DNA from: Paraglaciecola sp.
GTDB lineage: Bacteria; Pseudomonadota; Gammaproteobacteria; Enterobacterales; Alteromonadaceae
Assembly (NCBI RefSeq): GCF_030730205.1
Contig: NZ_JANQVQ010000256.1
Span: forward strand, 1-35,277
Direction of reading: 5' to 3'
DNA: 35,277 nt
The notes beneath the pieces were generated by a model that did not search any database, was not told the origin of the DNA, and saw nothing but the letters and a program-made list of their open reading frames with translations. The position numbers and the translations under genes are program-made. Numbering within the stretch: position 1 is the stretch's first letter; each line of letters begins with the position of its first letter. Positions 26,236 through 33,930 of the stretch are shown piece after piece.

Positions 26236-26249
26236 TTGATCTAAGTCAA
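26236..26249. promoter_or_regulatory. FNR/CRP-family box
   Basis: TTGATCTAAGTCAA matches the FNR consensus TTGAT-N4-ATCAA at 9 of 10 fixed positions. It lies 55 bp upstream of the DUF2892 start and about 28 bp from its -10 element. It is also some 240 bp upstream of the DUF1080 operon on the other strand, which is too far for direct activation there. Confidence 0.6.
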
Positions 26250-26490
26250 ACTTATTTCTATGTGTGTAAAAAAAGGATAAATCAATTTTTTACGGCCATA
26301 TTTTGCTGAGTATTTCGTGTTTTTACCTGTGAGAGAAAGACCAGTTTTAACCAGTTTGGCCTCTACTAACGTTTTTTCTGTTTACTGGTTTTAAGTTTAT
26401 TTATTTTGGTTGCTTGCGTATTAGCTGCGGCTTTTGTTGGTAAGTCTTGCTAGCCTACTGTGTAACGAATTTTTAACAAATGAGGTAGAT
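26250..26490 (+). other. Leader region of the DUF1080-GMC operon
   Basis: No gene is supported here. The motif CCAGTTT occurs twice in direct orientation (26341-26347 and 26351-26357), and an inverted ACTGGTT follows at 26384-26390. This gives three half-sites within 50 bp, a possible operator for the downstream operon. No clear -35/-10 pair was found. Confidence 0.35.
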
Positions 26491-27186
26491 ATGCAAGATT
26501 ATTGTCGACAAGCTCTGGTCACTTTTAGTCTGTTATTCGTGTTGAGCGCATGCACAGCAACAACGCAAACAAACAAAAGCGAAACGCCATCTAATTGGCA
26601 CGATCTTTTTGACGGTAGCAGCGTGGACAATTGGCGCACTTATCAACAAAGCGATATTGCCCCTGGTTGGAGAATTATCGGGGATGAACTGGTGTTAAGT
26701 GAGAAAAACGCTGGTGATATTATCAGCCGCACACAATACGCTGATTTTGAGTTACAGCTTGATTGGAATGTAGCCGAAGGCGGTAATAGTGGCATTTTTG
26801 TGCGCGCCGATGAAAGGGGTAAACATATCTATTCTCACGCCTTAGAAATCCAAATTTTGGATAATCAGCGTCACCCTGACAGTAAATTAGCGACCCGTCG
26901 TTCTGGTTCATTGTATGACTTACAAGCGTCTTCAGCCGCATCTCAGTTACCTGCAGAGCAATGGAACCATGTGCGCATTGTATTTAAAGGGACGCATCTG
27001 CAAGTGTGGCAAAATTCGGTGCAAACCGTGGATATACAAATTGGTTCACAGGCATGGCAGCAGGCATTGGCCCAGAGCAAATTTAAAGATTGGCCGAATT
27101 ACGGGCTCAATACCCAAGGCTATATTGGTTTACAAGATCACGGTGACCGAGTTGCGTTTAAAAATATAAAAATTAAATCCTTATAA
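26491..27186 (+). CDS. DUF1080 (3-keto-disaccharide hydrolase family) lipoprotein
   Basis: This 231-residue protein begins at ATG 26491, with GAGG seven bases upstream; an upstream TTG at 26434 is less likely. A signal peptide ends in the lipobox VLSAC (Cys21). The remainder is one DUF1080 domain: 'LFDGSSVDNWR', 'ADFELQLDWNVAEGGNSGIFVR', 'EIQILDN', 'WNHVRIVFKGTHLQVWQN' and 'YIGLQDHGDRVAFKNIKI' are in the usual concanavalin-like beta-sandwich order. Members of this family have been reported to cleave 3-keto-glycosides. The GMC oxidoreductase gene starts 10 bp later, a fitting partner that could make the 3-keto substrate. Envelope-attached, probably facing the periplasm. Confidence 0.85.
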   Translation: MQDYCRQALVTFSLLFVLSACTATTQTNKSETPSNWHDLFDGSSVDNWRTYQQSDIAPGWRIIGDELVLSEKNAGDIISRTQYADFELQLDWNVAEGGNSGIFVRADERGKHIYSHALEIQILDNQRHPDSKLATRRSGSLYDLQASSAASQLPAEQWNHVRIVFKGTHLQVWQNSVQTVDIQIGSQAWQQALAQSKFKDWPNYGLNTQGYIGLQDHGDRVAFKNIKIKSL

Positions 27187-27196
27187 GGATGTAGCT

Positions 27197-28879
27197 ATGA
27201 CGAATAAATCAGGACACATCATTGTAATTGGCTCTGGAGCAGGCGGTGCGATGGCAGCCTATACCTTATGCAAAGCAGGCCATAAAGTTTTACTGCTTGA
27301 AGCGGGTCGTGATTATGACCCCAAATCAGAAACCCCCATGTTTAAGCGAAACTCAGAAGCGCCGTTGATGGGAGCAAGCACCCGTGACAAAGACTTTGGC
27401 TACTATGATGCCACGGTTGATGGTGGCTGGTCTGTGCCCGATGAGCCCTATACCACCGCTGAAGGCTCGGAATTTATGTGGTGGCGCGCGCGCATGTTGG
27501 GTGGTCGCACGAATCATTGGGGCCGTTTTTCACTGCGTTTTAGTCACCATGATTTTAAAGGTAAATCCCGTGATGGATTAGGTGCAGACTGGCCATTTGA
27601 GTATGAAGAACTCGCACCGTGGTATGATCTGACTGAAGAGTTGGTGGGAGTATGCGGCACCAATACGGGCTTAGATGACATGCCTGATTCTGGCGAGGGT
27701 ATTTTACAAACGCCACCCCAGCCTCGTATTCCAGAACTGCTCTTGTCTGCGGCAGCAAAAAAATTGGGTATTGCCACCGCACCGATGCACCGAGCGGTGC
27801 TCACTCGGCCCAAAGACGACAGGGCCGCCTGCTTTTATGCAACACCCTGTGGCAATGGTTGCTCTATTGGCGCGGCATTTCAAACCACCACTTCCTTGAT
27901 TCCAATGGCCAAGGCCACCGGCAATTTAACCATTATTACCAATGCCATGGTGAGAGAAATAAACGTCGATGATCAAGGGCTGGTCATGGGTGTCAGTTAT
28001 GTGGACAAAATTAGCGGTAATACCAATCAGCTTGATGCCCGTATAGTGGTTCTTGCGGCAAGCGCCTGTGAATCGGCGCGCATCCTATTAAATTCTAAAA
28101 GTGCTCAACACCCTAATGGCTTGGCTAATTCAAGCGGCCAAGTGGGCCGTAACCTTATGGATTCAACTGGAGCATGGTTAGGGGCGTCTATTCCTGGCTT
28201 GAGAGGGCGGCCAATATACAACGAAGATGGGCATACGGCTAATCACCTGTTTATTCCATGGTGGGGCCACAAAATGCAAGAAAACGGGGCGTTAGATTTT
28301 CCTCGTGGTTATCATTTTGAAATTGGTAGCGGTTTTGGTGAGCCTGGCGCAGGCGTACCTGGCGATATTGATGGTTACGGAAAAATGGCAAAAGACGCCG
28401 TTAAATTAGAATATGGCGCCTACGTAGGTCTTGGTCTTAGAGGCGAGATGCTGCCAAATGAACACTGTTACATGGAAATTGACCACAAGGTTAAAGACAA
28501 ATGGGGCATCCCTGTAGCAAAATTTCACTGGGCATGGTCTGAGCATGAGCTTAAGCAAGTCGAGCATGGTTTAAAAACGGCAAAGGCCATTTTAGAAACC
28601 ATGGGAGCGAGTTTTAGTCAGCCCTTGCCCGATGCTAAAACCGCGATTTCAAAGGGGGGCGAAATAATTCATGAAGTAGGCAGTACTCGCATGGGGGATT
28701 CTCCCAGTGATTCGGTAACAAACCAGTGGGGCCAAACGTGGGATTGTGACAATGTATTTGTGATGGATGCGGGCGTTTTTGCATCAAATCCTCATAAAAA
28801 CTGTACCTTGACCATCATGACGTTAGCCATGAGAAACGCGTCGTGGTTAGCGACTCAGTTAGATAAAGGAGTGTTATAA
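27197..28879 (+). CDS. GMC-family FAD oxidoreductase (glucoside 3-dehydrogenase-like large subunit)
   Basis: This 560-residue flavoenzyme has the FAD dinucleotide motif GSGAGG (12-17) with Glu35 for the ribose, the GMC segment 'MLGGRTNHWGRFSLRF' and the C-terminal GMC domain with HEVGSTRMG (His near 492) and NPHKN (His near 533), the likely catalytic pair. It has no signal peptide. The gene 1 bp downstream encodes a Tat-signal small subunit of gluconate 2-dehydrogenase subunit 3 type, so export as a complex is likely, as known for sugar dehydrogenases. With the DUF1080 gene upstream, oxidation of a glycoside at C3 is the best guess. ATG 27197 has AAGGA eight bases upstream. No cytochrome c subunit is present here. 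Confidence 0.85.
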   Translation: MTNKSGHIIVIGSGAGGAMAAYTLCKAGHKVLLLEAGRDYDPKSETPMFKRNSEAPLMGASTRDKDFGYYDATVDGGWSVPDEPYTTAEGSEFMWWRARMLGGRTNHWGRFSLRFSHHDFKGKSRDGLGADWPFEYEELAPWYDLTEELVGVCGTNTGLDDMPDSGEGILQTPPQPRIPELLLSAAAKKLGIATAPMHRAVLTRPKDDRAACFYATPCGNGCSIGAAFQTTTSLIPMAKATGNLTIITNAMVREINVDDQGLVMGVSYVDKISGNTNQLDARIVVLAASACESARILLNSKSAQHPNGLANSSGQVGRNLMDSTGAWLGASIPGLRGRPIYNEDGHTANHLFIPWWGHKMQENGALDFPRGYHFEIGSGFGEPGAGVPGDIDGYGKMAKDAVKLEYGAYVGLGLRGEMLPNEHCYMEIDHKVKDKWGIPVAKFHWAWSEHELKQVEHGLKTAKAILETMGASFSQPLPDAKTAISKGGEIIHEVGSTRMGDSPSDSVTNQWGQTWDCDNVFVMDAGVFASNPHKNCTLTIMTLAMRNASWLATQLDKGVL

Positions 28880-28880
28880 A

Positions 28881-29612
28881 ATGGCTGATAAACCCCAATC
28901 ACTGACATCTTACGTGCCGAGTTTAACCCGCCGTCAAACCCTAAAGTGGATTGGGGTATTATCTGCCACAGCGGCATTTCCTTTGCTCAGTAGCTGTGAC
29001 AAGAAGACAAATATCAAGCACGCGCAGGCGGCGCATTGGCCTGATTTGACATTCGCTCCAGTGACAACGCCGGGTTATGGTAAAGATCCGAGTCTTATTG
29101 TACCTCCCACATCGCCGTGGCCCCTGTTGCTCAAAGAGGATGAGCTCAATGTAGTGGCCGTATTAGCAGATATTATTGTGCCCCGTGAACTCATGGTGCC
29201 TTCGGCAACTGAGGTTAAGGTACCTGAGGTCATTAATGAGTGGGTGAGTGCGCCCTATAGCAGGCAGCAGGAAGATAGACTGAGCATTATGTCGCTGCTG
29301 TCTTGGCTAAATACCGAAGCGCTGCAGCGCTCAAAGCAGGTATTTATTCAATTATCAGCACCTGAGCAAATGACAATCATTGACGATATTGCCTTTAAAT
29401 CGGCACATTCGTCGCTAGAATTTGGCAAACCTGCCGTGGCGTTTGCTGCGTTTAGACGTTTAGTACTTGCGGCGTTTTTCTGTAGTCCACAAGGCAGTAA
29501 AGATTTAGGTTATCAAGGTAATGTGCCAATCAGCGGTGATTATCCGGGGCCCACCAAAGATGCTAAAGCCCACCTAGATACCCTGTTAACCCAACTGGGT
29601 TTGAGTCTGTAA
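28881..29612 (+). CDS. Tat-exported gluconate 2-dehydrogenase subunit 3-like protein
   Basis: This 243-residue protein has a twin-arginine signal (LTRRQTLKW, Arg17-Arg18) followed by a hydrophobic stretch and a lipobox-like LLSSC (Cys39), so it may be a Tat-exported lipoprotein. The rest fits the Gluconate_2-dh3 family: 'LNVVAVLADIIVPRE', a helical middle, and 'FCSPQGSKDLGYQGN' near the C-terminus. Such small subunits act as chaperone and export partner of GMC dehydrogenases. AAGGAG lies about ten bases before ATG 28881, inside the end of the GMC gene, so the two are translated in close succession. The operon ends at a hairpin (29625-29645). Confidence 0.85.
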   Translation: MADKPQSLTSYVPSLTRRQTLKWIGVLSATAAFPLLSSCDKKTNIKHAQAAHWPDLTFAPVTTPGYGKDPSLIVPPTSPWPLLLKEDELNVVAVLADIIVPRELMVPSATEVKVPEVINEWVSAPYSRQQEDRLSIMSLLSWLNTEALQRSKQVFIQLSAPEQMTIIDDIAFKSAHSSLEFGKPAVAFAAFRRLVLAAFFCSPQGSKDLGYQGNVPISGDYPGPTKDAKAHLDTLLTQLGLSL

Positions 29613-29624
29613 ACGCTAAATTAA

Positions 29625-29645
29625 ATGGCGTGGTCAACACGCCAT
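29625..29645. terminator. Hairpin between convergent operons
   Basis: ATGGCGTG (29625-29632) pairs perfectly with CACGCCAT (29638-29645) around GTCAA. It lies between the converging Gluconate_2-dh3-like and NhaD genes. T-runs are short on both strands (TTTAATTT on the minus side), so it may act weakly in both directions. Confidence 0.6.
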
Positions 29646-29653
29646 GTTATTGC

Positions 29654-30907
29654 TTAAATCACATAAGCGAGTGCCAGCACCATAGAAAAGCCCAAGGTAT
29701 AGGAAAAGAGCAACAGTAAGCTGTATTTGGCATACCGCACAAAACTTAGGCCTTGTACTTTACTCATGGTGACAATACCGGCGGCTGAACCAATCACTAA
29801 CAATGAGCCACCTACACCCACTGCATAGGTCAGGCTTAACCACGAGGTGAGTTCCATATCGATATTGGTTTTTAATAGCGCGGCAGTCAGCGGCACGTTA
29901 TCAACTACCGACGATGTAATACCCATAATGTAATTAGCGTAAACAGGTGGCAAAAATTCGTATAACTTGACCAAAAAATCTAAGGCATGAATTTGCTCTA
30001 ACATGCCCACCAGCAATAAAATTCCTAGGAAAAACAGTAGGGTATCAAACTCTATGTGGCGGATATATTCTAAAATAGGATCTTTATCATCGCTATCTTG
30101 AAACAAATGCGCGACTAAAAACATCACTGACAATCCGGATAAAAAGCTCAGAACCGGTGGAATGGCAAACAATACATTACCCACAATTGTGCTCACAATC
30201 GTGATTAAAAATATTGACGCTATCCAGTAATCGAGTTTGCGAATTTGACGGGGTTTATGTTTGATCCTGACTTTGCCATTCATGCCAATACTCAGCAAAC
30301 TCGCCAAGACGATGACAGCAATGAAAGAGGGCAGTGATAGCCAAAATAAATTTAAGATGCTGACCTTATTGGCCAAAAATATCATCAAGGTTGTAACGTC
30401 ACCGGTAATTAATGATACGCCACCTGAGTTGACCGCAAAAACCACTAATACGGCAAATCGCATGGTCTTATTAGGGGGTAAACTCAGTGACAAGACTAGC
30501 GTGATAGCCACTAATGTTGCTGTGATGTTGTCTGCTAAAGAGGAAAACAAAAAGCTAAATATGGCTGTAAAAAACAGCAGTTTTCTTTCACTGATGGATT
30601 CTGGCATTGCACGGTGCAATAAACTCTCAATAAACCCCTTTTTATTCAGATAGGCGACAAAGGTCATGGCAGCGACTAAAAACAGCCACAAGGAGGATAT
30701 ATCCGCTAAGTTTTCTCGTAAATGATGATTAATGAGATCTCGGTCAGCTTCGGTTTGGGCAAACACAAACAAACTTATCCAAGACAAAGTGCCAAAAAAC
30801 AAAGTGACTTTGGCTTTGTTTATATGGGTGACTTCTTCAAATACGACACCGGCTAAGGCTAAGACAGCCAGGCCGATAAGGAAATAATTGAGCAACATAA
30901 AAACCAT
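29654..30907 (-). CDS. nhaD: NhaD-type Na+/H+ antiporter
   Basis: This 417-residue inner-membrane protein has about 11-13 helices. Conserved NhaD/ion-transporter segments are visible: 'FSFLFSSLADNITATLVAIT', 'VNSGGVSLITGDVTTLMIF' and 'SSVVDNVPLTAALLKT', the two DN sites being typical of NhaD/ArsB-like carriers. NhaD exchanges cytoplasmic Na+ or Li+ for protons and is common in marine bacteria. The start is ATG 30907 or ATG 30898; neither has a clear ribosome site. The gene lies 137 bp downstream of the alginate lyase-like gene and faces the GMC operon. Confidence 0.88.
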   Translation of the reverse strand: MVFMLLNYFLIGLAVLALAGVVFEEVTHINKAKVTLFFGTLSWISLFVFAQTEADRDLINHHLRENLADISSLWLFLVAAMTFVAYLNKKGFIESLLHRAMPESISERKLLFFTAIFSFLFSSLADNITATLVAITLVLSLSLPPNKTMRFAVLVVFAVNSGGVSLITGDVTTLMIFLANKVSILNLFWLSLPSFIAVIVLASLLSIGMNGKVRIKHKPRQIRKLDYWIASIFLITIVSTIVGNVLFAIPPVLSFLSGLSVMFLVAHLFQDSDDKDPILEYIRHIEFDTLLFFLGILLLVGMLEQIHALDFLVKLYEFLPPVYANYIMGITSSVVDNVPLTAALLKTNIDMELTSWLSLTYAVGVGGSLLVIGSAAGIVTMSKVQGLSFVRYAKYSLLLLFSYTLGFSMVLALAYVI

Positions 30908-31044
30908 CAGAAAGGCATGTAAATTTGCGGGGCATTCTATGCCAAGTCTTTAAGAATACAACTAGTTTGAGGCTATAATCTACCGTTGTTTGGCATAAGC
31001 ATTTCGTCATTAGCGCTTGCATTAACCAAAAGAATACAAGCAAC

Positions 31045-32292
31045 CTATTGTTCAAATAGGCGCGTGTAATTCACACGAGAAAATACCACTTCACTTTGGG
31101 TGATATTAGCATCTTGATAAAATTGTGCCCAGTCAGCCGAGTTTTCAATATTACTCAAGGTGGCAGCATCTTGAGCTTGCAAATAATTACCAAACTTAAA
31201 GTAGGCGCCAGCACTATCGGCCACATTTTGACTAACTGATTGATCAAAAGCGGATACACTGACATAGCCAAAATTATTGATAATGCGCAAATCAAAATTA
31301 TCGCCACTTTGGATGGTTCCTAGGGCGTGTTTCGTTTCGCCTGAACCGTCCTGTTTTGCTAAGCGGACATAAACATCAAATATGCCATTATTGGCGACAC
31401 TGTCAATAAAGCCAGACTCCCTTGAATCGGCGATATATACTTTTACGAGTGTACCTGTGTCGCCACCATGATGTTGAGCAACGATGAGTTTAGCGCCCAC
31501 CGATAACGTCGCGCTTACATTGGCGTAAAAGGTTTCATCAACCTCGGTCATTGCCACTCGTAAGTCTTTTTTAATCTTTAATTCGTGACGCCACCCTGAA
31601 CCATTTGGCGAGACATACTGTGCTTTTAACGCATCAAAAACATAGTCATTGCCCACCAATGGATTGCCGCCTTCGTTGTCCCAAAGGCTCATGTCGATAG
31701 ACGATTGAGTCGGAATATCGGGGTTTGAGTCAATCTGCGGGGCGAGGCTACCACAACCATTTATTTGCACTTCAACGATGCTATTTAACTCTGAGCTGCT
31801 GTTTCCTGACCCAGTTAGGCGTAAATATCGTGCTGAGCTATCGACTAATTCAACCCACTCAAAGGCCGCAACGGCGCCACTGGAGTGGGCGTCACTCAGT
31901 ACGGATGTCCAGTCAAGGTTGTTAGTAGATGTATGTATAGCAAAGTGATACTGATGTAAATTGCCTTGATACCACTGAATATTTATATCCCGAATTGTAG
32001 ACTCTTCACCTAAGTCAAAGGTGATGGTTTTACCTATTCCATTAGACGCCCATCGAGATGTATTGGTGGTGTCACCATCAATGGCGTTTAACGGTCCTTT
32101 GTTATCTAGCGAGCCTTCATCTGAGGCTGAAACAATGACGAGTGGGTTTGAGGTGCTGCATATTGTGGGTGCTGGTGTAAACGCGGGTGTTTCACTTTTA
32201 GTGGACTCGCCACTACTGCCGCAACCAATAAATAAGGTACTCAACAATAGGCTGAGGCCCACACGAATGTTAGGTAAAGAATGTTTTTGCAT
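31045..32292 (-). CDS. Lipoprotein with F5/8C (CBM32-like) and PL7-like alginate lyase modules
   Basis: This 415-residue lipoprotein has a signal peptide ending in FIGC (Cys24). Residues about 48-180 are an F5/8 type C (discoidin, CBM32-like) carbohydrate-binding module ('NAIDGDTTNTSRWAS', 'YLRLTGSGNSS'). Residues about 198-410 resemble PL7 alginate lyases. Three motifs appear in order: RHEL (235-238, for RTEL), QHH (273-275, for QIH/QVH with the catalytic Gln and His) and YFKFGNYLQ (364-372, for YFKxGxYxQ). The family cuts alginate by beta-elimination; here it would act at the cell surface or in the periplasm. A 15-bp GntR-type palindrome lies 76 bp upstream. ATG 32292 has no good ribosome site. 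The divergent RxEL motif leaves the exact polyuronate substrate uncertain. Confidence 0.82.
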   Translation of the reverse strand: MQKHSLPNIRVGLSLLLSTLFIGCGSSGESTKSETPAFTPAPTICSTSNPLVIVSASDEGSLDNKGPLNAIDGDTTNTSRWASNGIGKTITFDLGEESTIRDINIQWYQGNLHQYHFAIHTSTNNLDWTSVLSDAHSSGAVAAFEWVELVDSSARYLRLTGSGNSSSELNSIVEVQINGCGSLAPQIDSNPDIPTQSSIDMSLWDNEGGNPLVGNDYVFDALKAQYVSPNGSGWRHELKIKKDLRVAMTEVDETFYANVSATLSVGAKLIVAQHHGGDTGTLVKVYIADSRESGFIDSVANNGIFDVYVRLAKQDGSGETKHALGTIQSGDNFDLRIINNFGYVSVSAFDQSVSQNVADSAGAYFKFGNYLQAQDAATLSNIENSADWAQFYQDANITQSEVVFSRVNYTRLFEQ

Positions 32293-32640
32293 AGGGACTC
32301 GTTGACCGTCATATCTCTTTTACCTCTGTTCTGCTTTAGATAAAAGTTATATGTTTTGGTTATGCTTATTGGTATTACCAATATTGTTATTTTGGATTTT
32401 AATGGTTAACCAAATGTTGCGTGGTGTCAATGATTTTGTTGACCAAATGTTATGGGTAAAAAGTGTCGGCTTCTCTGTAGTAGGGTAAATAGTTGAATCG
32501 TTCATATGCTGCTCTTGAATAATCATGTGCGTACGGATTATGCTCTACGTCGCAGTGTAAGGGCGGCGCCATGTTTAATGAGGTACAAAACTCAGATCAA
32601 TACGCGAGATGAATTAAGGTAGGCCAATTCAAGTCCCTCA
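32293..32640. other. Intergenic region upstream of the PL7-like gene
   Basis: This 348-bp stretch has no convincing gene. It contains the 15-bp palindrome at 32368-32382 and AT-rich DNA on the side nearest the lyase gene. The part nearest the glycosyltransferase end (32510-32620) has only very short frames. I see no strong terminator for the glycosyltransferase operon. Confidence 0.6.
32368..32382. promoter_or_regulatory. GntR-type operator upstream of the alginate lyase-like gene
   Basis: ATTGGTATTACCAAT is a perfect palindrome with 7-bp arms around one central T. It closely resembles operators of FCD-type GntR regulators of uronate pathways such as ExuR/UxuR (ATTGGTATACCAAT core, one base shorter). 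It sits 76 bp before the lyase start, so a repressor there could make expression respond to uronate breakdown products. No regulator gene lies in the window. Confidence 0.65.
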
Positions 32641-33930
32641 TTAACGAGGCTTGTTTTTTGCTTCTATCCACTGAGCCATATACTGAGTACTTTTGAATTG
32701 ATGATGTTGTAGCATCTGACCAATAAAATTATGCCCTCGATGTTTATTCAAGTTGAGCAATAACTCATTGATACGTGCCAGCAAACTAGGGCTGATTTGC
32801 CGTTGATCAAAATGTTGTTCAAGCCAGCTAAAACCCAAACGTTGGCACGCTTGCCACCGTTTTTGATCTTGAAAAAGTGCCACTGCAGCCTCTGCAAATG
32901 CCCTGGCAGTTTTATCTTGTCGTGCCACATCAAAATCAATACTGGCGCCGGGCCACTGCAAACCAAGTGGATTGATTGTTTTTTGCGATGCGTGTCCCAT
33001 ACCTTCTGTGCCAATAGTGGTGGTGACGCTGGGTGTGCCGCACAGCATGGCTTCGCTTAATTTCCCTTTGATACCTGCACCAAAACGTAAGGGGGCTAAA
33101 CAGACTTTGGCATGTTTCATAACCTGCTCTGCGTCTTGTGCCCAGCCCTTGATCAAAAATCCTTGTTTAATATTATGCAGTTGGGTGGCCTTCGGTGGCG
33201 GGTACGCGCCGTATACATGCAATTCTGCTTGGGGCAGGTTTTTTCGGATCAGCGGCCAAATGGTGTTTTTAAGCCACAACACAGCATCCCAATTAGGCTC
33301 GTGTCTAAAATTACCCATGCAGATAAAGTGTTGGCGTTGGTCGTAAGGCAATACATTTTCAGTGAGGTGACTCAAAGCCAGCATAAAAGGTAAATGTAAT
33401 AGTAAGCGAGCAGGTACTTGATAATGTTCTTGCAACAACCGGTATTCAAAATCAGAGATAATTAAAGCCAAATCACAGCGAAAAATAGCCGCTACTTCGC
33501 GTTTAGCTAACTCACTGTTGAAATCAGTGGTGTTGAGTTCTCGCTCTTGTTTTAGGGCTTGATGACGAGCATTTCTCAGTGAGTGCAAGTCTTCGGTATC
33601 TAGTATACGCAGGGCATTCGGGCAGTGCTGTGCTACACGCCAACCAAATTGTTCTTCAAGCATAAAACGATCGAACAGGACGATATCGGGCTGTAATTGT
33701 TGAATGAATACATCAAAGCTACTGCAATTCAGAGCAATGGTGTGCTCGCTTATCCCCATGGCCGTGAGGTCTATTTTATGATCACCTTGCACAGCTGGAC
33801 TTGCAAAGGTGATGTGCCAACCTGCCTGTTGAAATGTGTTAAGTAAACTCAACATGTGTTTACCGGCAGCTGACGAATTTGGCTCTGGCCATACATACCC
33901 TAATACTAAAACGTGAATCGGCTTATTCAT
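32641..33930 (-). CDS. GT-B fold glycosyltransferase (GT4-like)
   Basis: This 429-residue cytoplasmic enzyme has an N-terminal Rossmann half starting 'HVLVLGYVWPEPNSSAAGKH', with the Gly loop for acceptor handling, and a C-terminal donor-binding half. The latter contains 'ICMGNFRHEPNWDAVLWL', 'ELHVYGAYPP', 'KVCLAPLRFGAGIKGKLSEAM' and 'CGTPSVTTTIGTEGM', the usual GT4-like nucleotide-sugar site. Acceptor and sugar are unknown. ATG 33930 overlaps the stop codon of the diguanylate cyclase gene by one base (TAATG), which suggests coupled translation and a link to c-di-GMP-controlled surface polysaccharide. It is not flanked by other polysaccharide biosynthesis genes. Confidence 0.85.
   Translation of the reverse strand: MNKPIHVLVLGYVWPEPNSSAAGKHMLSLLNTFQQAGWHITFASPAVQGDHKIDLTAMGISEHTIALNCSSFDVFIQQLQPDIVLFDRFMLEEQFGWRVAQHCPNALRILDTEDLHSLRNARHQALKQERELNTTDFNSELAKREVAAIFRCDLALIISDFEYRLLQEHYQVPARLLLHLPFMLALSHLTENVLPYDQRQHFICMGNFRHEPNWDAVLWLKNTIWPLIRKNLPQAELHVYGAYPPPKATQLHNIKQGFLIKGWAQDAEQVMKHAKVCLAPLRFGAGIKGKLSEAMLCGTPSVTTTIGTEGMGHASQKTINPLGLQWPGASIDFDVARQDKTARAFAEAAVALFQDQKRWQACQRLGFSWLEQHFDQRQISPSLLARINELLLNLNKHRGHNFIGQMLQHHQFKSTQYMAQWIEAKNKPR

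Noticed and set aside
32241-32312. A 23-codon frame (start 32312) with a good GAGG ribosome site overlapping the start of the lyase gene in another frame
   Set aside because: The lipoprotein frame is clearly the real one; the short frame could be a translational leader but nothing beyond position supports it.
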